Shown piece after piece: positions 54,023 through 63,015 of a DNA stretch of 64,000 nt. The stretch covers positions 1-64,000 of the forward strand of contig JBKHBT010000008.1 of the NCBI GenBank assembly GCA_046542255.1, in the 5' to 3' direction. Every line of letters begins with the position of its first letter. Within the stretch, counting starts at the first letter, position 1. Source of the DNA: JBKHBT01 sp046542255. GTDB lineage: Bacteria > UBP14 > UBA6098 > JBKHBT01. Below the pieces are notes generated by a model. It did no database searches and was not told where the DNA came from. It saw only the letters and a program-made list of their open reading frames with translations. A program made the position numbers and the translations under genes.

Positions 54023-57000
54023 TTGAAAAAGCTATTTAGATTCTTTGCCAAAAGGCATATCCTGGCGACAATATTTACGTTTATGATGCTAACATTAGGT
54101 CTTTACCGCACTACACAGATAAAGCGGGATGCCCAGCCGAGAGTCGATTTCGCAAAAATAGTTATTACTACCTTTTACCCCGGCGCATCGCCCGAAGATG
54201 TCGAATTGAATGTTACAAATAAGATCGAAGATGAAGTAAAAGCGATTCGCGGTATCGATGAGATCGAATCTGTCTCGAGAGAGAATTTTTCCAGCATAGA
54301 TGTCTCGATAGACCCGGATGCTGGTGATATCGATCAGGTCAAACAGGAAATTCGCGATGCCGTTAGCCGGGTAAACGACCTGCCTGATGAAGTTCCAGAA
54401 GCACCAAAAATAACCGAAATTAAGACAACTGCCTTTCCCATACTCGAGGTTGGCTTATCTGGCGATGTCGATTATGCAGAGCTTCGAGAGCAGGCGCGCA
54501 TTCTCGAAAAAGGACTGAAAAGAGTCAATGGAGTATCCAAAATCGATCGATTTGGCTGGCGTGCACGAGAGATCAAAATCGAAGTCGAACCAGGCAAAGT
54601 AAAGAGCTATCAACTACCTCTTTACGAAATTACAAATTCTATTCGTGCAAGAAATATCCGTTCTACTGCTGGCTCTTTCGAATCATATACCGATGAAAAA
54701 AGCCTCGTAACTCTTTCTGAATTCGATGAGCCTCTCGATGTTGGCGATGTTATTGTACGCTCCACTTTCGAAGGTGTCAAAATACGTGTTAAAGACCTCG
54801 CTATTGTCAAAGATGGTTTTGAAGAAGAAAGAGTTATCTCAAGAATGAATGGCAAGCAGGCAATCTCATTTTTGATTACTAAACAGGAAGATGCCGACAT
54901 CATAAGCACTGTGGACCGTATAAAGGAGTATATCAAAGAACATGAAAAAAGACTTCCCAATGGAATTGAAGTGGAATATGCCTATGATTATTCGCAGTTT
55001 ATTCGCAAAAGCTTTAATGTTATACGTAACAATGGTTTAGTCGGGCTTCTTCTTGTTGTTATTATTCTCACGGTATTTCTATCATTTAGGCTTTCTGTCT
55101 GGGTTGCTCTGGGCGTTCCGGTTAGTTTGCTGGGCGCAATTTTCTTCTTGCCGATGTTCGATGTATATCTTGATAGTATCACTTTGTCTGCGATGATTAT
55201 TGTTATAGGTATAATAGTCGATGATGCTATTATAGTATCTGAGAATATAGCTAAGAAACGCTCGCAGGGGTTAACTCCATTGAACTCGGCAGTCGAAGGT
55301 GTCAATGAAGTATTTTTGCCTGTACTGACTACTGTCATTACTACATTCATCGCTTTTGCCCCAATGTTCTTCTTAAAAGGTGTTATAGGAGATTTTGTTT
55401 TCTCGGTCCCTCTTATTATAACTCTTACGCTCACTATCTCTCTTATTGAATCGACTTTCGCTCTGCCTGCACATCTTGCCAAAAGCTGGACTACTTGCAA
55501 ACCCAAACAGCAGAAAAGAATGGAAATCACCTGGTTTAATCCCATTAGGGATTTTTATGGAAGATTTATGAAATCAGTTATCAAATTCAGATGGCTGATT
55601 TTTATATTGTTCACATTCATTCTCATAGGAACTGTCTTTTTTGCAGGAAGATATATGAAATTTGTCCTATTCCCGAAGGATGCGGCCGAACAGATCAAAG
55701 TGAATATCCAGCTACCTGCTGGAAGCTCTTTACAGAAAACATCGGATAAGGTAATGAATATCGAGAAAATCATTGAAGATTTACCCGATGGAGAAATCGA
55801 ATCCTATGCTACAAGAATCGGTGCATCCAGCACGAATTCCGCGGGGGAAAGCGAAAATATCGCTCTAATAGAACTATACCTCGCTCCTGTTCAATCGAGG
55901 AAATTAACAGTAGATGACTTAATAGATAGCATGAAGATTAAATCGGATACTCTGGATGGTTTTAGCCGTATATCTTATGCTGTGCAGACATTCGGGCCTC
56001 CGGTGGGTGATCCTATCAGCATAAGCATCGTTGGCAGCAATGATAGCCTTCGGGCTTCATTGACGGATTCTGTCTTCACTCTCCTCGGCTCTATAGAAGG
56101 TGTTACAAGCCTCGAAAGAAACGATACACAGGGCAAAAAGCAAATACTTGTCAAACTCGACCATGATAAAATCGCTCTACTCGGAATGTCAGTAGCCGAC
56201 ATTACACAAACACTCCGAACAGCATTCGATGGCCAAATCGTTACATCGGTAAGATATGATGAAGAAGATGTAGATTTCAGATTGATCTTTCCCAAAAATG
56301 CAAGAAGCAGCAAGAAATATCTCGAAAACTTACTTGTCCCCAATGCGAGGGGCCGGCTTATTCCATTGAGCAAAGTAGCATCATGCCAAACCAGGCCGGG
56401 CAAAGTCGATGTCAGGCATCTCGAAGGCGAACGCTCTATTCTGATAAAAGGCGATGTCGATCCAGAAATCATTACTTCATCTGAAGTAGCCGACACAACC
56501 AAAGCCCATTTCGGAACCCTGAATAAATATCCCGGTATCAGAATTCTGGCAGGCGGTGAAGCAGAAGAAACAAGCAAATCCATACAGAACCTATTTATGA
56601 CATTAATAATAGCGGTGATTGGCATCTATTTTCTCCTGGTGGTGCTGTTTAATTCCTGGACACAACCGTTCCTGGTAATGATTGCAATACCTTTTGGAAT
56701 CGCTGGTGTGATTGTAGCATTCAAGCTTCATGGAGAACCGCTTGGATTTCTCGCTGTATTGGGTCTTATTGGCCTTTCGGGCGTAGTTGTGAATGACTCC
56801 CTTATCCTTGTTGACCATATCAATAGATTGCGAATTAGAAAGCCTGATGACGATGTCTATAAACTGATAGCTTCCGGAACAGCCGATAGGCTTCGCGCAG
56901 TTACGATAACAACGATAACGACTGTCGCAGGCCTTATGCCTCTGGCCTATGGAATTGGCGGTTCGGATCCATTCAATGCGCCTATGGCTCTTGCTCTTGG

Positions 57001-57115
57001 CTGGGGGTTGCTATTTGCTACTCCTTTAACATTGCTATTGGTACCTTGCCTTTATGGAATAGGCTATGACTTATCGAAGATTTTTAAAACAGATAAAACC
57101 TGCGAGGTAATGTAA
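54023..57115 (+). CDS. RND-family efflux permease (AcrB/MMPL type)
   Basis: About 1030 aa with twelve predicted membrane helices and two large periplasmic loops, the standard RND size. The start is TTG 54023, with GAGG (54013-54016) 6 bp upstream. TM4 has the proton-relay pair in VIGIIVDDAIIVSENI. Other marks are TFYPGASPEDVELNV near the N-terminus and VLNDSL-type VVVNDSLILVDHINRLR in TM10. The loops resemble hydrophobic-drug or metabolite pumps more than heavy-metal ones. No membrane-fusion protein or TolC-like gene is in the window, so partners lie elsewhere or it acts alone. A lipoprotein and a DUF2141 protein follow at once. Confidence 0.93.
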   Translation: MKKLFRFFAKRHILATIFTFMMLTLGLYRTTQIKRDAQPRVDFAKIVITTFYPGASPEDVELNVTNKIEDEVKAIRGIDEIESVSRENFSSIDVSIDPDAGDIDQVKQEIRDAVSRVNDLPDEVPEAPKITEIKTTAFPILEVGLSGDVDYAELREQARILEKGLKRVNGVSKIDRFGWRAREIKIEVEPGKVKSYQLPLYEITNSIRARNIRSTAGSFESYTDEKSLVTLSEFDEPLDVGDVIVRSTFEGVKIRVKDLAIVKDGFEEERVISRMNGKQAISFLITKQEDADIISTVDRIKEYIKEHEKRLPNGIEVEYAYDYSQFIRKSFNVIRNNGLVGLLLVVIILTVFLSFRLSVWVALGVPVSLLGAIFFLPMFDVYLDSITLSAMIIVIGIIVDDAIIVSENIAKKRSQGLTPLNSAVEGVNEVFLPVLTTVITTFIAFAPMFFLKGVIGDFVFSVPLIITLTLTISLIESTFALPAHLAKSWTTCKPKQQKRMEITWFNPIRDFYGRFMKSVIKFRWLIFILFTFILIGTVFFAGRYMKFVLFPKDAAEQIKVNIQLPAGSSLQKTSDKVMNIEKIIEDLPDGEIESYATRIGASSTNSAGESENIALIELYLAPVQSRKLTVDDLIDSMKIKSDTLDGFSRISYAVQTFGPPVGDPISISIVGSNDSLRASLTDSVFTLLGSIEGVTSLERNDTQGKKQILVKLDHDKIALLGMSVADITQTLRTAFDGQIVTSVRYDEEDVDFRLIFPKNARSSKKYLENLLVPNARGRLIPLSKVASCQTRPGKVDVRHLEGERSILIKGDVDPEIITSSEVADTTKAHFGTLNKYPGIRILAGGEAEETSKSIQNLFMTLIIAVIGIYFLLVVLFNSWTQPFLVMIAIPFGIAGVIVAFKLHGEPLGFLAVLGLIGLSGVVVNDSLILVDHINRLRIRKPDDDVYKLIASGTADRLRAVTITTITTVAGLMPLAYGIGGSDPFNAPMALALGWGLLFATPLTLLLVPCLYGIGYDLSKIFKTDKTCEVM

Positions 57116-57122
57116 TAAAAAT

Positions 57123-57791
57123 ATGAAACTATTATCTATTATATTTGCTTTGGTAATTATGGCATTTATGAGTTTCTCTTGCGCAGAAGATGATGAAAAT
57201 GTCTATAAAGGAGAAATAATTCCACTCGAGATTGGAAATTGCTGGCGGTATTCAGTTGAATATTTTAGCGAGGGCGACAGCTTCCCGGATTTCGAGTATA
57301 TTCAATATATCAGCGATACTGCAACGATAAATGATACATTCTGTCATGTAGTAGAGATTGCTATGGAAGATTCATCGATTATTCGAAAGGAATTATGGAG
57401 CCACCTGAATGACCATATCTATCGCATTGGCATAATCGATGAAGGTGATACTATGATACTCCGACCGCTAGAATCGATTATCAAATATCCTGTTTCATTC
57501 GGAGATAGGTTCTTCGTAGATACATTGCATACTTATTTCGGCGATATCGATTCGCTTTTCTGGACTGTTACAAAGCTCGATGTCGATATTAACACTCCAG
57601 CAGGAGAGTTCGATTGTATTGAATATTATTACCATAATTTTTCGTATAGCGAGGTAGGCGGCAATATCGATACTGTTTTCAATGAGATATGGCTATATTT
57701 CGCTCCCGATTTTGGGGTCATTGCAAAAGAAGCATCTTATAATCAATCACCTCATTACAAAGAAGAATTGATAGAATTCCTAATTGAATGA
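57123..57791 (+). CDS. Lipoprotein of unknown function
   Basis: 222 aa. Signal with lipobox FSC (MSFSC, cysteine about residue 20) followed by AEDDENVY. The mature part has the EIIPLEIGNCWRY opening seen in many secreted proteins of this kind, and is beta-rich with about 200 residues and an ending EELIEFLIE. No enzyme motif was seen. It starts 7 bp after the RND stop and overlaps the next gene by 4 bp, so it is in the same operon and may help the pump in the periplasm or outer membrane (inference). Confidence 0.8.
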   Translation: MKLLSIIFALVIMAFMSFSCAEDDENVYKGEIIPLEIGNCWRYSVEYFSEGDSFPDFEYIQYISDTATINDTFCHVVEIAMEDSSIIRKELWSHLNDHIYRIGIIDEGDTMILRPLESIIKYPVSFGDRFFVDTLHTYFGDIDSLFWTVTKLDVDINTPAGEFDCIEYYYHNFSYSEVGGNIDTVFNEIWLYFAPDFGVIAKEASYNQSPHYKEELIEFLIE

Positions 57792-58231
57792 AAGGAACTA
57801 TGAAAATATTCATCTACATATCAATAATTTTAATCACACTTCCAGTCTTCGCTGAGGATTCCGGAGAAATCATCATAAAAGTCGAGAATATCAAAGAAGA
57901 AAAGGGCAAGATATATTGTTCAATTCATGATAAAGCAAAAGGATTTCCGCGAGATGCCGAAAGCCAAATGGAAGGCGAAATTGTCGAAGTTAACGATGTT
58001 GATTCAGTTTATGTAAGCTTCGAGAAGATTCCATATGGTAAATATGCCATTAGTTTATTCCATGATTCTAATGATAATGGAAAAATGGACTATAATCTGT
58101 TCGGAATTCCCAAAGAGGGTTATGGAATGTCAAATAATCCAGAAATCAAGATGTCGGTGCCAAGCTTCGAAGAATGTAGCTTCGAATTAGAAACCCGAAA
58201 ACATCAAATCACTGTCAGGCTCAATCACTAA
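57788..58231 (+). CDS. DUF2141 secreted protein
   Basis: 147 aa (or 143 from the ATG at 57800, which follows AAAGGA by 3 bp). Signal peptide with core FIYISIILITLPVFA. The DUF2141 signature is clear: IKVENIKEEKGKIYCSIHD, then YAISLFHDSNDNGKMDYN and FGIPKEGYGMSNNP, with an Asp-rich loop that could bind calcium. The family is small, secreted and of unknown function. It overlaps the lipoprotein gene by 4 bp (ATGA) and ends 5 bp from the convergent HTH-GlmL gene. Confidence 0.9.
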   Translation: MKGTMKIFIYISIILITLPVFAEDSGEIIIKVENIKEEKGKIYCSIHDKAKGFPRDAESQMEGEIVEVNDVDSVYVSFEKIPYGKYAISLFHDSNDNGKMDYNLFGIPKEGYGMSNNPEIKMSVPSFEECSFELETRKHQITVRLNH

Positions 58232-58236
58232 AGCAA

Positions 58237-61200
58237 TTATTTCTCCGGGATGATAATTTGCGGCCTTGAAACGCCGGCTCTAATTTGAGTCCTACCACTA
58301 AGACTGGCTATTCGACCTTCGAAACTTCTGAAAATTTCTTTATGTTCGGCTGTCATTTCAAGAGCGCCAAAGCCTTCTGTGAGTATGAGTGTAAATGGAA
58401 TTCTCTCATCACCTGTTAGTGCGATTCCGATTTCTTTTCCAAAGTATGAAATCCATTCTGAATTTTCGATAGAGGGTGCGATTATTCCCTTTAAGCCAAA
58501 TTTCTCAGCTTTCTTCAGGAATTTTTCATCGATGGATTCCTCAACAACAGCAATTTTGTCTTCAAAGCTTTCATCGATACTATCAACTTTACCAACAATC
58601 TTCAATTTGCCATAATTTTCTCCGCCAAAACCGATAAGGCCATAGATAATCTGACCGATACCTTCGATAATTGCCGAGTAGCCTGTTATAACCCTTGAGA
58701 TTTCTCCTCTTACAAAAGCATCGACAGCAATCGGCTCAACATCGTATTGTATAGTAATTGTTCCTTTTTCGTTATCGATTTCTTTGAGTATTCCAGTAGA
58801 TGGAGCGGTTAGTGGTAGTTTCTGTGCCTGTTTTTTTACAAGTATCTGCCCTTTGGTAATAAAATCGCCTTCATCGAATCTGAGGAAGTTTTTTATGTAT
58901 TTTGGCTTGACATCACACCACCCCGCAATATCGACTTTTACTGGTTTATCAGAATAATCCTGTATCTCTCGGAGGACGATTACGCCATTGTCCTTGATCG
59001 ATATAATCTGACCACGAACTGGCGAGCGATATAAATTATGGGACAGTATGGTTTTTTCCTGAAATATCTTCATGCCGATATCGACTTTATCGCCTTCCTC
59101 GACCATACAATATTCCCGCATTTGTCCTTCGCTTATTTCTTTATCGTAGCCTATGAAAGAATGAATATCGATGATGTAAAGTTTCGGGGGTGTATATGTA
59201 TTTTCTCCAATAATAGTAGATTCAATGACATTCTGGCCTTCTTCCACAAAGATTTTGCCTTCATAAGGCAATTCCCTTTTGATGGAATAATTGCCTTTCT
59301 GGCTTTCCATGGCACCCTTTTGGACATTGGTTTTATATTCATGACAAATCATTTTCAAATCAGAGATATCATATTCGGCTAAACTTTTTTCATTATAGAA
59401 CTCTTCCCGGCCTCGGCAATCTATGAGCACCGGGAGATTGGTTTTAAGGACAACTTCTTCCATGCCTTTGAAGATATTGATCTTCTGTGATGTAGTAATC
59501 ACGATTTCAGTAGGATTCTTGAGATATAGCACATCGCCGCCTTTGACAGAATAACCGATTTCGCTATTTTTTTCTCTAACGGTCAGAGCAGTTTTCTTAC
59601 TGTCCATTTTACCGGTAGGCGCAATGATATAGCCAATTTCTTCGATACATTCTTTTTCAAATAGCTCCAATGCGACCTCATCATCGATCGTAGAAAGAAT
59701 TCCCATATGAGGAGCCTTGAAATTCTTATCGATCACTAATTTGGTAATTCCATTTGGCATAAAAGCATCACAGAGCATTTTCATGGCATCGCCTTTATTC
59801 GCCAGATGAGAAAATACACCGCCGGCTCCGATTATAACATCGATATCAGAAAATTGGAAGAAATCGACAGAAGCTTCCCCATAAAAAACTTCCTGAAATG
59901 GGTCGATATCCACGCGTCTTTTCATTCTATCGAGAAAGCCAATATGAGCGATTTCGAAATTGAGTTCCTTATGCTTTTCCCATGCCTTCTTAATACCTGA
60001 TATCGCAGTGGCTTGTTCGATAATAAATTCTCCGGTTTCGTTCGGTGTATATGTAGGATTCAAGGTTTTATTTGCGATATAATCTCTAATAATATTCTCA
60101 TCGAAAAGATCCTTGCCTTCGAATTTGGGAATTTGATTTTTGATATCATCGATGCCTGCTTCAGCGAGAATATTAGACATAGAATAACTCATACCGATAT
60201 TCGCAGCGACAGTCCTTTTATAGTTTCCATTAATGTTTGTGAAAACATCGGTAGTCGCGCCGCCGATATCGACCATTAGAGTATTTTTGTTCTCATTTTC
60301 GCTATATAATTTCAGCATATTTTCTACACCTGTCGGCGTTGGCAATATGTCTCTTTCGACCCACTTTTTGACTTTAGAATATCCAGGGGCGCGTTCCATG
60401 ACATTTTCCATGAATAACTTGTGGATCATATTTCTGGCAGGTACCGGATTAAGATTATCCGGATTGGGACGGATATTCTCAACAATATGGACATCGAATT
60501 TTTCTTTTAAAACATCTTGAATAAAACCACGAGCATTTTTATTGCCGCAAAAAACAAGTGGTATTCTCTCGCTCTGGTGGAATTTGGGTGTCGGATTGGC
60601 AAGGCTGAGTATTTCAGAAAGTCTTACAAGTACGGCAATATTTCCGCCATCCATCCCGCCAGCCATAAGAATCAGGTCCGGGTGAAGCTCTTTGATAAGT
60701 CTCATCTTCTCTATCGCTGGTATCTTATCATCTATAGTGAATGTTCTTAATACTACTCCTCCAGCGCCCAGAGCAACATATTCTGCCGCTTTTCCTGTAT
60801 CGCTACTGGATAAGCCAAAAACCAGAATCTGAAGGCCACCACCGGCACTACTTGTAGTGATATAGGGAACTCTAAGTTTTCCAGAATCAGTAATAATTTT
60901 CTCACCAGATATCTTCGAAATCTTCTTTGCTAATTGAACAATACCAATCTTGACATCTTCGAGAGGGCTTTCCACAGTCGTGGGCACCTCTGCCTGTGCT
61001 GCAAATACAAAATTGCCATCTACTTGTTTTATCAAAAGGCCTTTTGTTGTTGTGCTTCCAATATCTGTGATAAAGATTAAATCATATTGCTTGATTCCCG
61101 AGCCTTCGACCCAAAACAATTCATTTAGAGTCTTGTCCAGGGCGATGGCAATATCGATACATAGCTTCAAAGATGGATTATACTTCCCTGATTCAATCAG

Positions 61201-61299
61201 GCCGATAGTCTGCCGGGTTACGCCGACAATATCTGCCAGTTCCGCCTGCGTATATTTTTTACTTAATCTTGCTTTACGAATTCTAATCCCATAGTACAT
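58237..61299 (-). CDS. HTH (XRE) domain fused to a GlmL/MutL-type ATPase with long C-terminal extension
   Basis: 1020 aa from ATG 61299, which has GAGGAG 9 bp upstream; a frame extension to 61365 adds no recognisable sequence. Residues 1-65 are an XRE helix-turn-helix of the YgzD/Cro type (TQAELADIVGVTRQTIGLIE). From about 73 a MutL/GlmL ASKHA ATPase follows: phosphate loop TDIGSTTTKGLL (79-86), LMAGGMDGGNIAVL, LMVDIGGATTDVF and IIGAGGVFSHL, ending about 530. GlmL is the putative chaperone or reactivase of B12-dependent glutamate mutase. The last ~490 residues include two biotinyl/lipoyl-like sandwich stretches (VEEGDKVDIGMKIF, FDEGDFITKGQILV) and an unrecognised end domain. No mutase gene is in the window. 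The fusion suggests a regulator that senses mutase or cofactor state (inference). Confidence 0.82.
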   Translation of the reverse strand: MYYGIRIRKARLSKKYTQAELADIVGVTRQTIGLIESGKYNPSLKLCIDIAIALDKTLNELFWVEGSGIKQYDLIFITDIGSTTTKGLLIKQVDGNFVFAAQAEVPTTVESPLEDVKIGIVQLAKKISKISGEKIITDSGKLRVPYITTSSAGGGLQILVFGLSSSDTGKAAEYVALGAGGVVLRTFTIDDKIPAIEKMRLIKELHPDLILMAGGMDGGNIAVLVRLSEILSLANPTPKFHQSERIPLVFCGNKNARGFIQDVLKEKFDVHIVENIRPNPDNLNPVPARNMIHKLFMENVMERAPGYSKVKKWVERDILPTPTGVENMLKLYSENENKNTLMVDIGGATTDVFTNINGNYKRTVAANIGMSYSMSNILAEAGIDDIKNQIPKFEGKDLFDENIIRDYIANKTLNPTYTPNETGEFIIEQATAISGIKKAWEKHKELNFEIAHIGFLDRMKRRVDIDPFQEVFYGEASVDFFQFSDIDVIIGAGGVFSHLANKGDAMKMLCDAFMPNGITKLVIDKNFKAPHMGILSTIDDEVALELFEKECIEEIGYIIAPTGKMDSKKTALTVREKNSEIGYSVKGGDVLYLKNPTEIVITTSQKINIFKGMEEVVLKTNLPVLIDCRGREEFYNEKSLAEYDISDLKMICHEYKTNVQKGAMESQKGNYSIKRELPYEGKIFVEEGQNVIESTIIGENTYTPPKLYIIDIHSFIGYDKEISEGQMREYCMVEEGDKVDIGMKIFQEKTILSHNLYRSPVRGQIISIKDNGVIVLREIQDYSDKPVKVDIAGWCDVKPKYIKNFLRFDEGDFITKGQILVKKQAQKLPLTAPSTGILKEIDNEKGTITIQYDVEPIAVDAFVRGEISRVITGYSAIIEGIGQIIYGLIGFGGENYGKLKIVGKVDSIDESFEDKIAVVEESIDEKFLKKAEKFGLKGIIAPSIENSEWISYFGKEIGIALTGDERIPFTLILTEGFGALEMTAEHKEIFRSFEGRIASLSGRTQIRAGVSRPQIIIPEK

Positions 61300-61323
61300 A
61301 TATTGAAACTCCTCTTTTAAAGC

Positions 61324-61345
61324 CATATATATAACATATATATAA
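61324..61345 (-). promoter_or_regulatory. Tandem 11-bp operator-like repeat
   Basis: CATATATATAA occurs twice head to tail (61324-61334 and 61335-61345), one helical turn apart, about 25 bp before the start of the HTH-GlmL gene in its promoter region. An autoregulatory site is plausible but not shown. Confidence 0.4.
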
Positions 61346-61398
61346 TACTTAATATATATACCCAAAAGGCTTTACTGATGTTTTAGCCTGAAAAGTAT

Positions 61399-61422
61399 GA
61401 CAATGCGGAACAGCGCATTGTC
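61399..61422. repeat. Perfect 9-bp inverted repeat
   Basis: GACAATGCG (61399-61407), GAACAG, CGCATTGTC (61414-61422), in the divergent intergenic region between the HTH-GlmL gene and the PAS gene. No T tract follows on either strand. Apart from this hairpin and the promoter elements listed, I see nothing in 61366-61679. Confidence 0.6.
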
Positions 61423-61464
61423 TGGTTTATTGCTCATTGCAAAAAAGAAAGACGCTCTAAATTC

Positions 61465-61493
61465 TTGACCCTTCATGAATTATTCTCTAATTT
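61465..61493 (+). promoter_or_regulatory. Candidate sigma-70 promoter for the PAS protein
   Basis: TTGACC (61465-61470), 17 bp, TAATTT (61488-61493). It would give a leader of about 180 bases before the ATG at 61680. A perfect TATAAT at 61644-61649 is closer to the gene but lacks a -35 box at proper spacing. Confidence 0.4.
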
Positions 61494-61679
61494 TTGTTGA
61501 CCACTATAATGCTTCTAATATCTTGCATTTTGAATATTAAAGCTTACACATCCATTCCAATATCGTTATCTATATCAATAAAGTCAAGAAAATTAGTCAT
61601 ATCATTACTTATGAGCACTAAATAGTTGACAATATTCTTGATATATAATATCTTTTTCAAAAATCTAAATCGAGGTTAT

Positions 61680-62843
61680 ATGAAGAAAAAGACTCCCAAA
61701 AATAGAAATGCTTCCAAAACGAGTGATTTCGAAAACTTGCTTTCTACGGATAAAGAAGTAGCAGAAAACCTAGAAATATCGAAACTATTCGAAGTGGTTC
61801 TCAAATCTATCAGCGATGCAGTTATCATAACTGATACAGCCGGAATCGTAAAGTTTATCAATCGCGTTGCCGAGAATATTATCTCCTGTTCTCTCGAAGA
61901 TAAGGGCAAACTAATTCATGAAATATTGAACATAGAATACAAAACCCATGATAAAGATAGCAAAACTTATCGCCATGGGCATAATGACATTTTTTCTTTA
62001 GAGGGTATCAAATATATTAATGATGGATTCGGAAATACTAAAAATGTATCGATTAATATACAATCTTATTCACAAAATAATTTTGAAGGATTTTTGTTTA
62101 TAATGCGGGATATCACAAATAAAATAAGTCTGGAAAAAGAACTCAAAAAGTCTCAATTAAAAAATACTGCCTTTTTAAAAGCGATACCCGACAAAACGAT
62201 ATTATTAAATATTGAAAATCGCGATTCGATTAATGCTCGCCTTATTGCAATTCTCGATAATGAATTCAGTACCAGCAATATTATCGAGATTCACGATAAT
62301 ATCTTAAAAGCAACCGACAGGAATAAAACACGAACGATAGAATTGCAAACAATCGTTTCCGAGAGTTCAGAATATTCTGGACAGTTTCGAGAAATTAGGA
62401 TTGTTCCAGTTTCAAGTACTGAGATGCTTTTACTAATCAGGGACATATCGACCAGGAAGCATTATGAAAATGCTCTATTAAAAAGCGAAAAACGCTATCG
62501 AAAACTAGTGGAAGAAGCTATGATGGGAATCTATATCTACTATGAAAATAGATATTTATATGTAAATCCAGCTATGGAAAAAATCACAGGCTTCTCAAGA
62601 ATCGAGCTTCTATCAAAAGATCCCTATAAAATAATAATACCTGAAGACAGAGCTATTCTCGATGGAAGAAGAAAGCTACAGGCGCAGGGAATAGAAGTAG
62701 ATACAGAATATGCTGTGCGCATTAAAAGGAAAGACGGGAAAATTGCAAAAGTCCTCACAAGAGTCCATCCTACAGTATTCGATGGGTATAATGCGCATCT
62801 TGGACACTGCATAGATGTTAGCGAATGTAAAAAAAAGAAATAG
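61680..62843 (+). CDS. PAS-domain protein without a recognisable output domain
   Basis: About 387 aa from ATG 61680, which has GAGGT a few bases upstream; a TTG at 61626 is less likely. It has PAS-like domains in series: residues ~30-145 (SISDAVIITDTAGIVKFINR ... FLFIMRDITNKI), a weaker one at ~150-255 (ending LLLIRDISTRKHYENAL), and a clear one at ~265-385 (SEKRYRKLVEEAMMGIYIYYEN ... FSRIELLSKDPYKIIIPED ... GHCIDVSECKKKK, given in part). There is no histidine-kinase, GGDEF or HTH domain after the last PAS, and no membrane helix. It may be a stand-alone sensor working with a separate partner, or a kinase that lost its end. Confidence 0.85.
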   Translation: MKKKTPKNRNASKTSDFENLLSTDKEVAENLEISKLFEVVLKSISDAVIITDTAGIVKFINRVAENIISCSLEDKGKLIHEILNIEYKTHDKDSKTYRHGHNDIFSLEGIKYINDGFGNTKNVSINIQSYSQNNFEGFLFIMRDITNKISLEKELKKSQLKNTAFLKAIPDKTILLNIENRDSINARLIAILDNEFSTSNIIEIHDNILKATDRNKTRTIELQTIVSESSEYSGQFREIRIVPVSSTEMLLLIRDISTRKHYENALLKSEKRYRKLVEEAMMGIYIYYENRYLYVNPAMEKITGFSRIELLSKDPYKIIIPEDRAILDGRRKLQAQGIEVDTEYAVRIKRKDGKIAKVLTRVHPTVFDGYNAHLGHCIDVSECKKKK

Positions 62844-62951
62844 CTACCAGTTTGTTTTTTATATATTAGTCCAGGTCCATAATCTCTTGTATTGAATATA
62901 TCCCCTTCCAGGCAATATAATTTGAGAATAGCCATTCTTACTCAATAATAC

Positions 62952-62980
62952 TTGACATAAGACATCTAAATAGCTAAATT
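62952..62980 (+). promoter_or_regulatory. Strong sigma-70 promoter
   Basis: TTGACA (62952-62957), 17 bp, TAAATT (62975-62980), 35 bp before the ATG at 63016. The -35 box is a perfect match. Confidence 0.65.
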
Positions 62981-63015
62981 GAGAAGTGAGAAAACCTAAA
63001 TAAATGGGAGAAGAC

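Noticed and set aside
54988..56625. Long antisense frames (185 and 216 codons) opposite the RND gene
   Set aside because: They mirror the RND coding frame, have no start signals and match no family I know.
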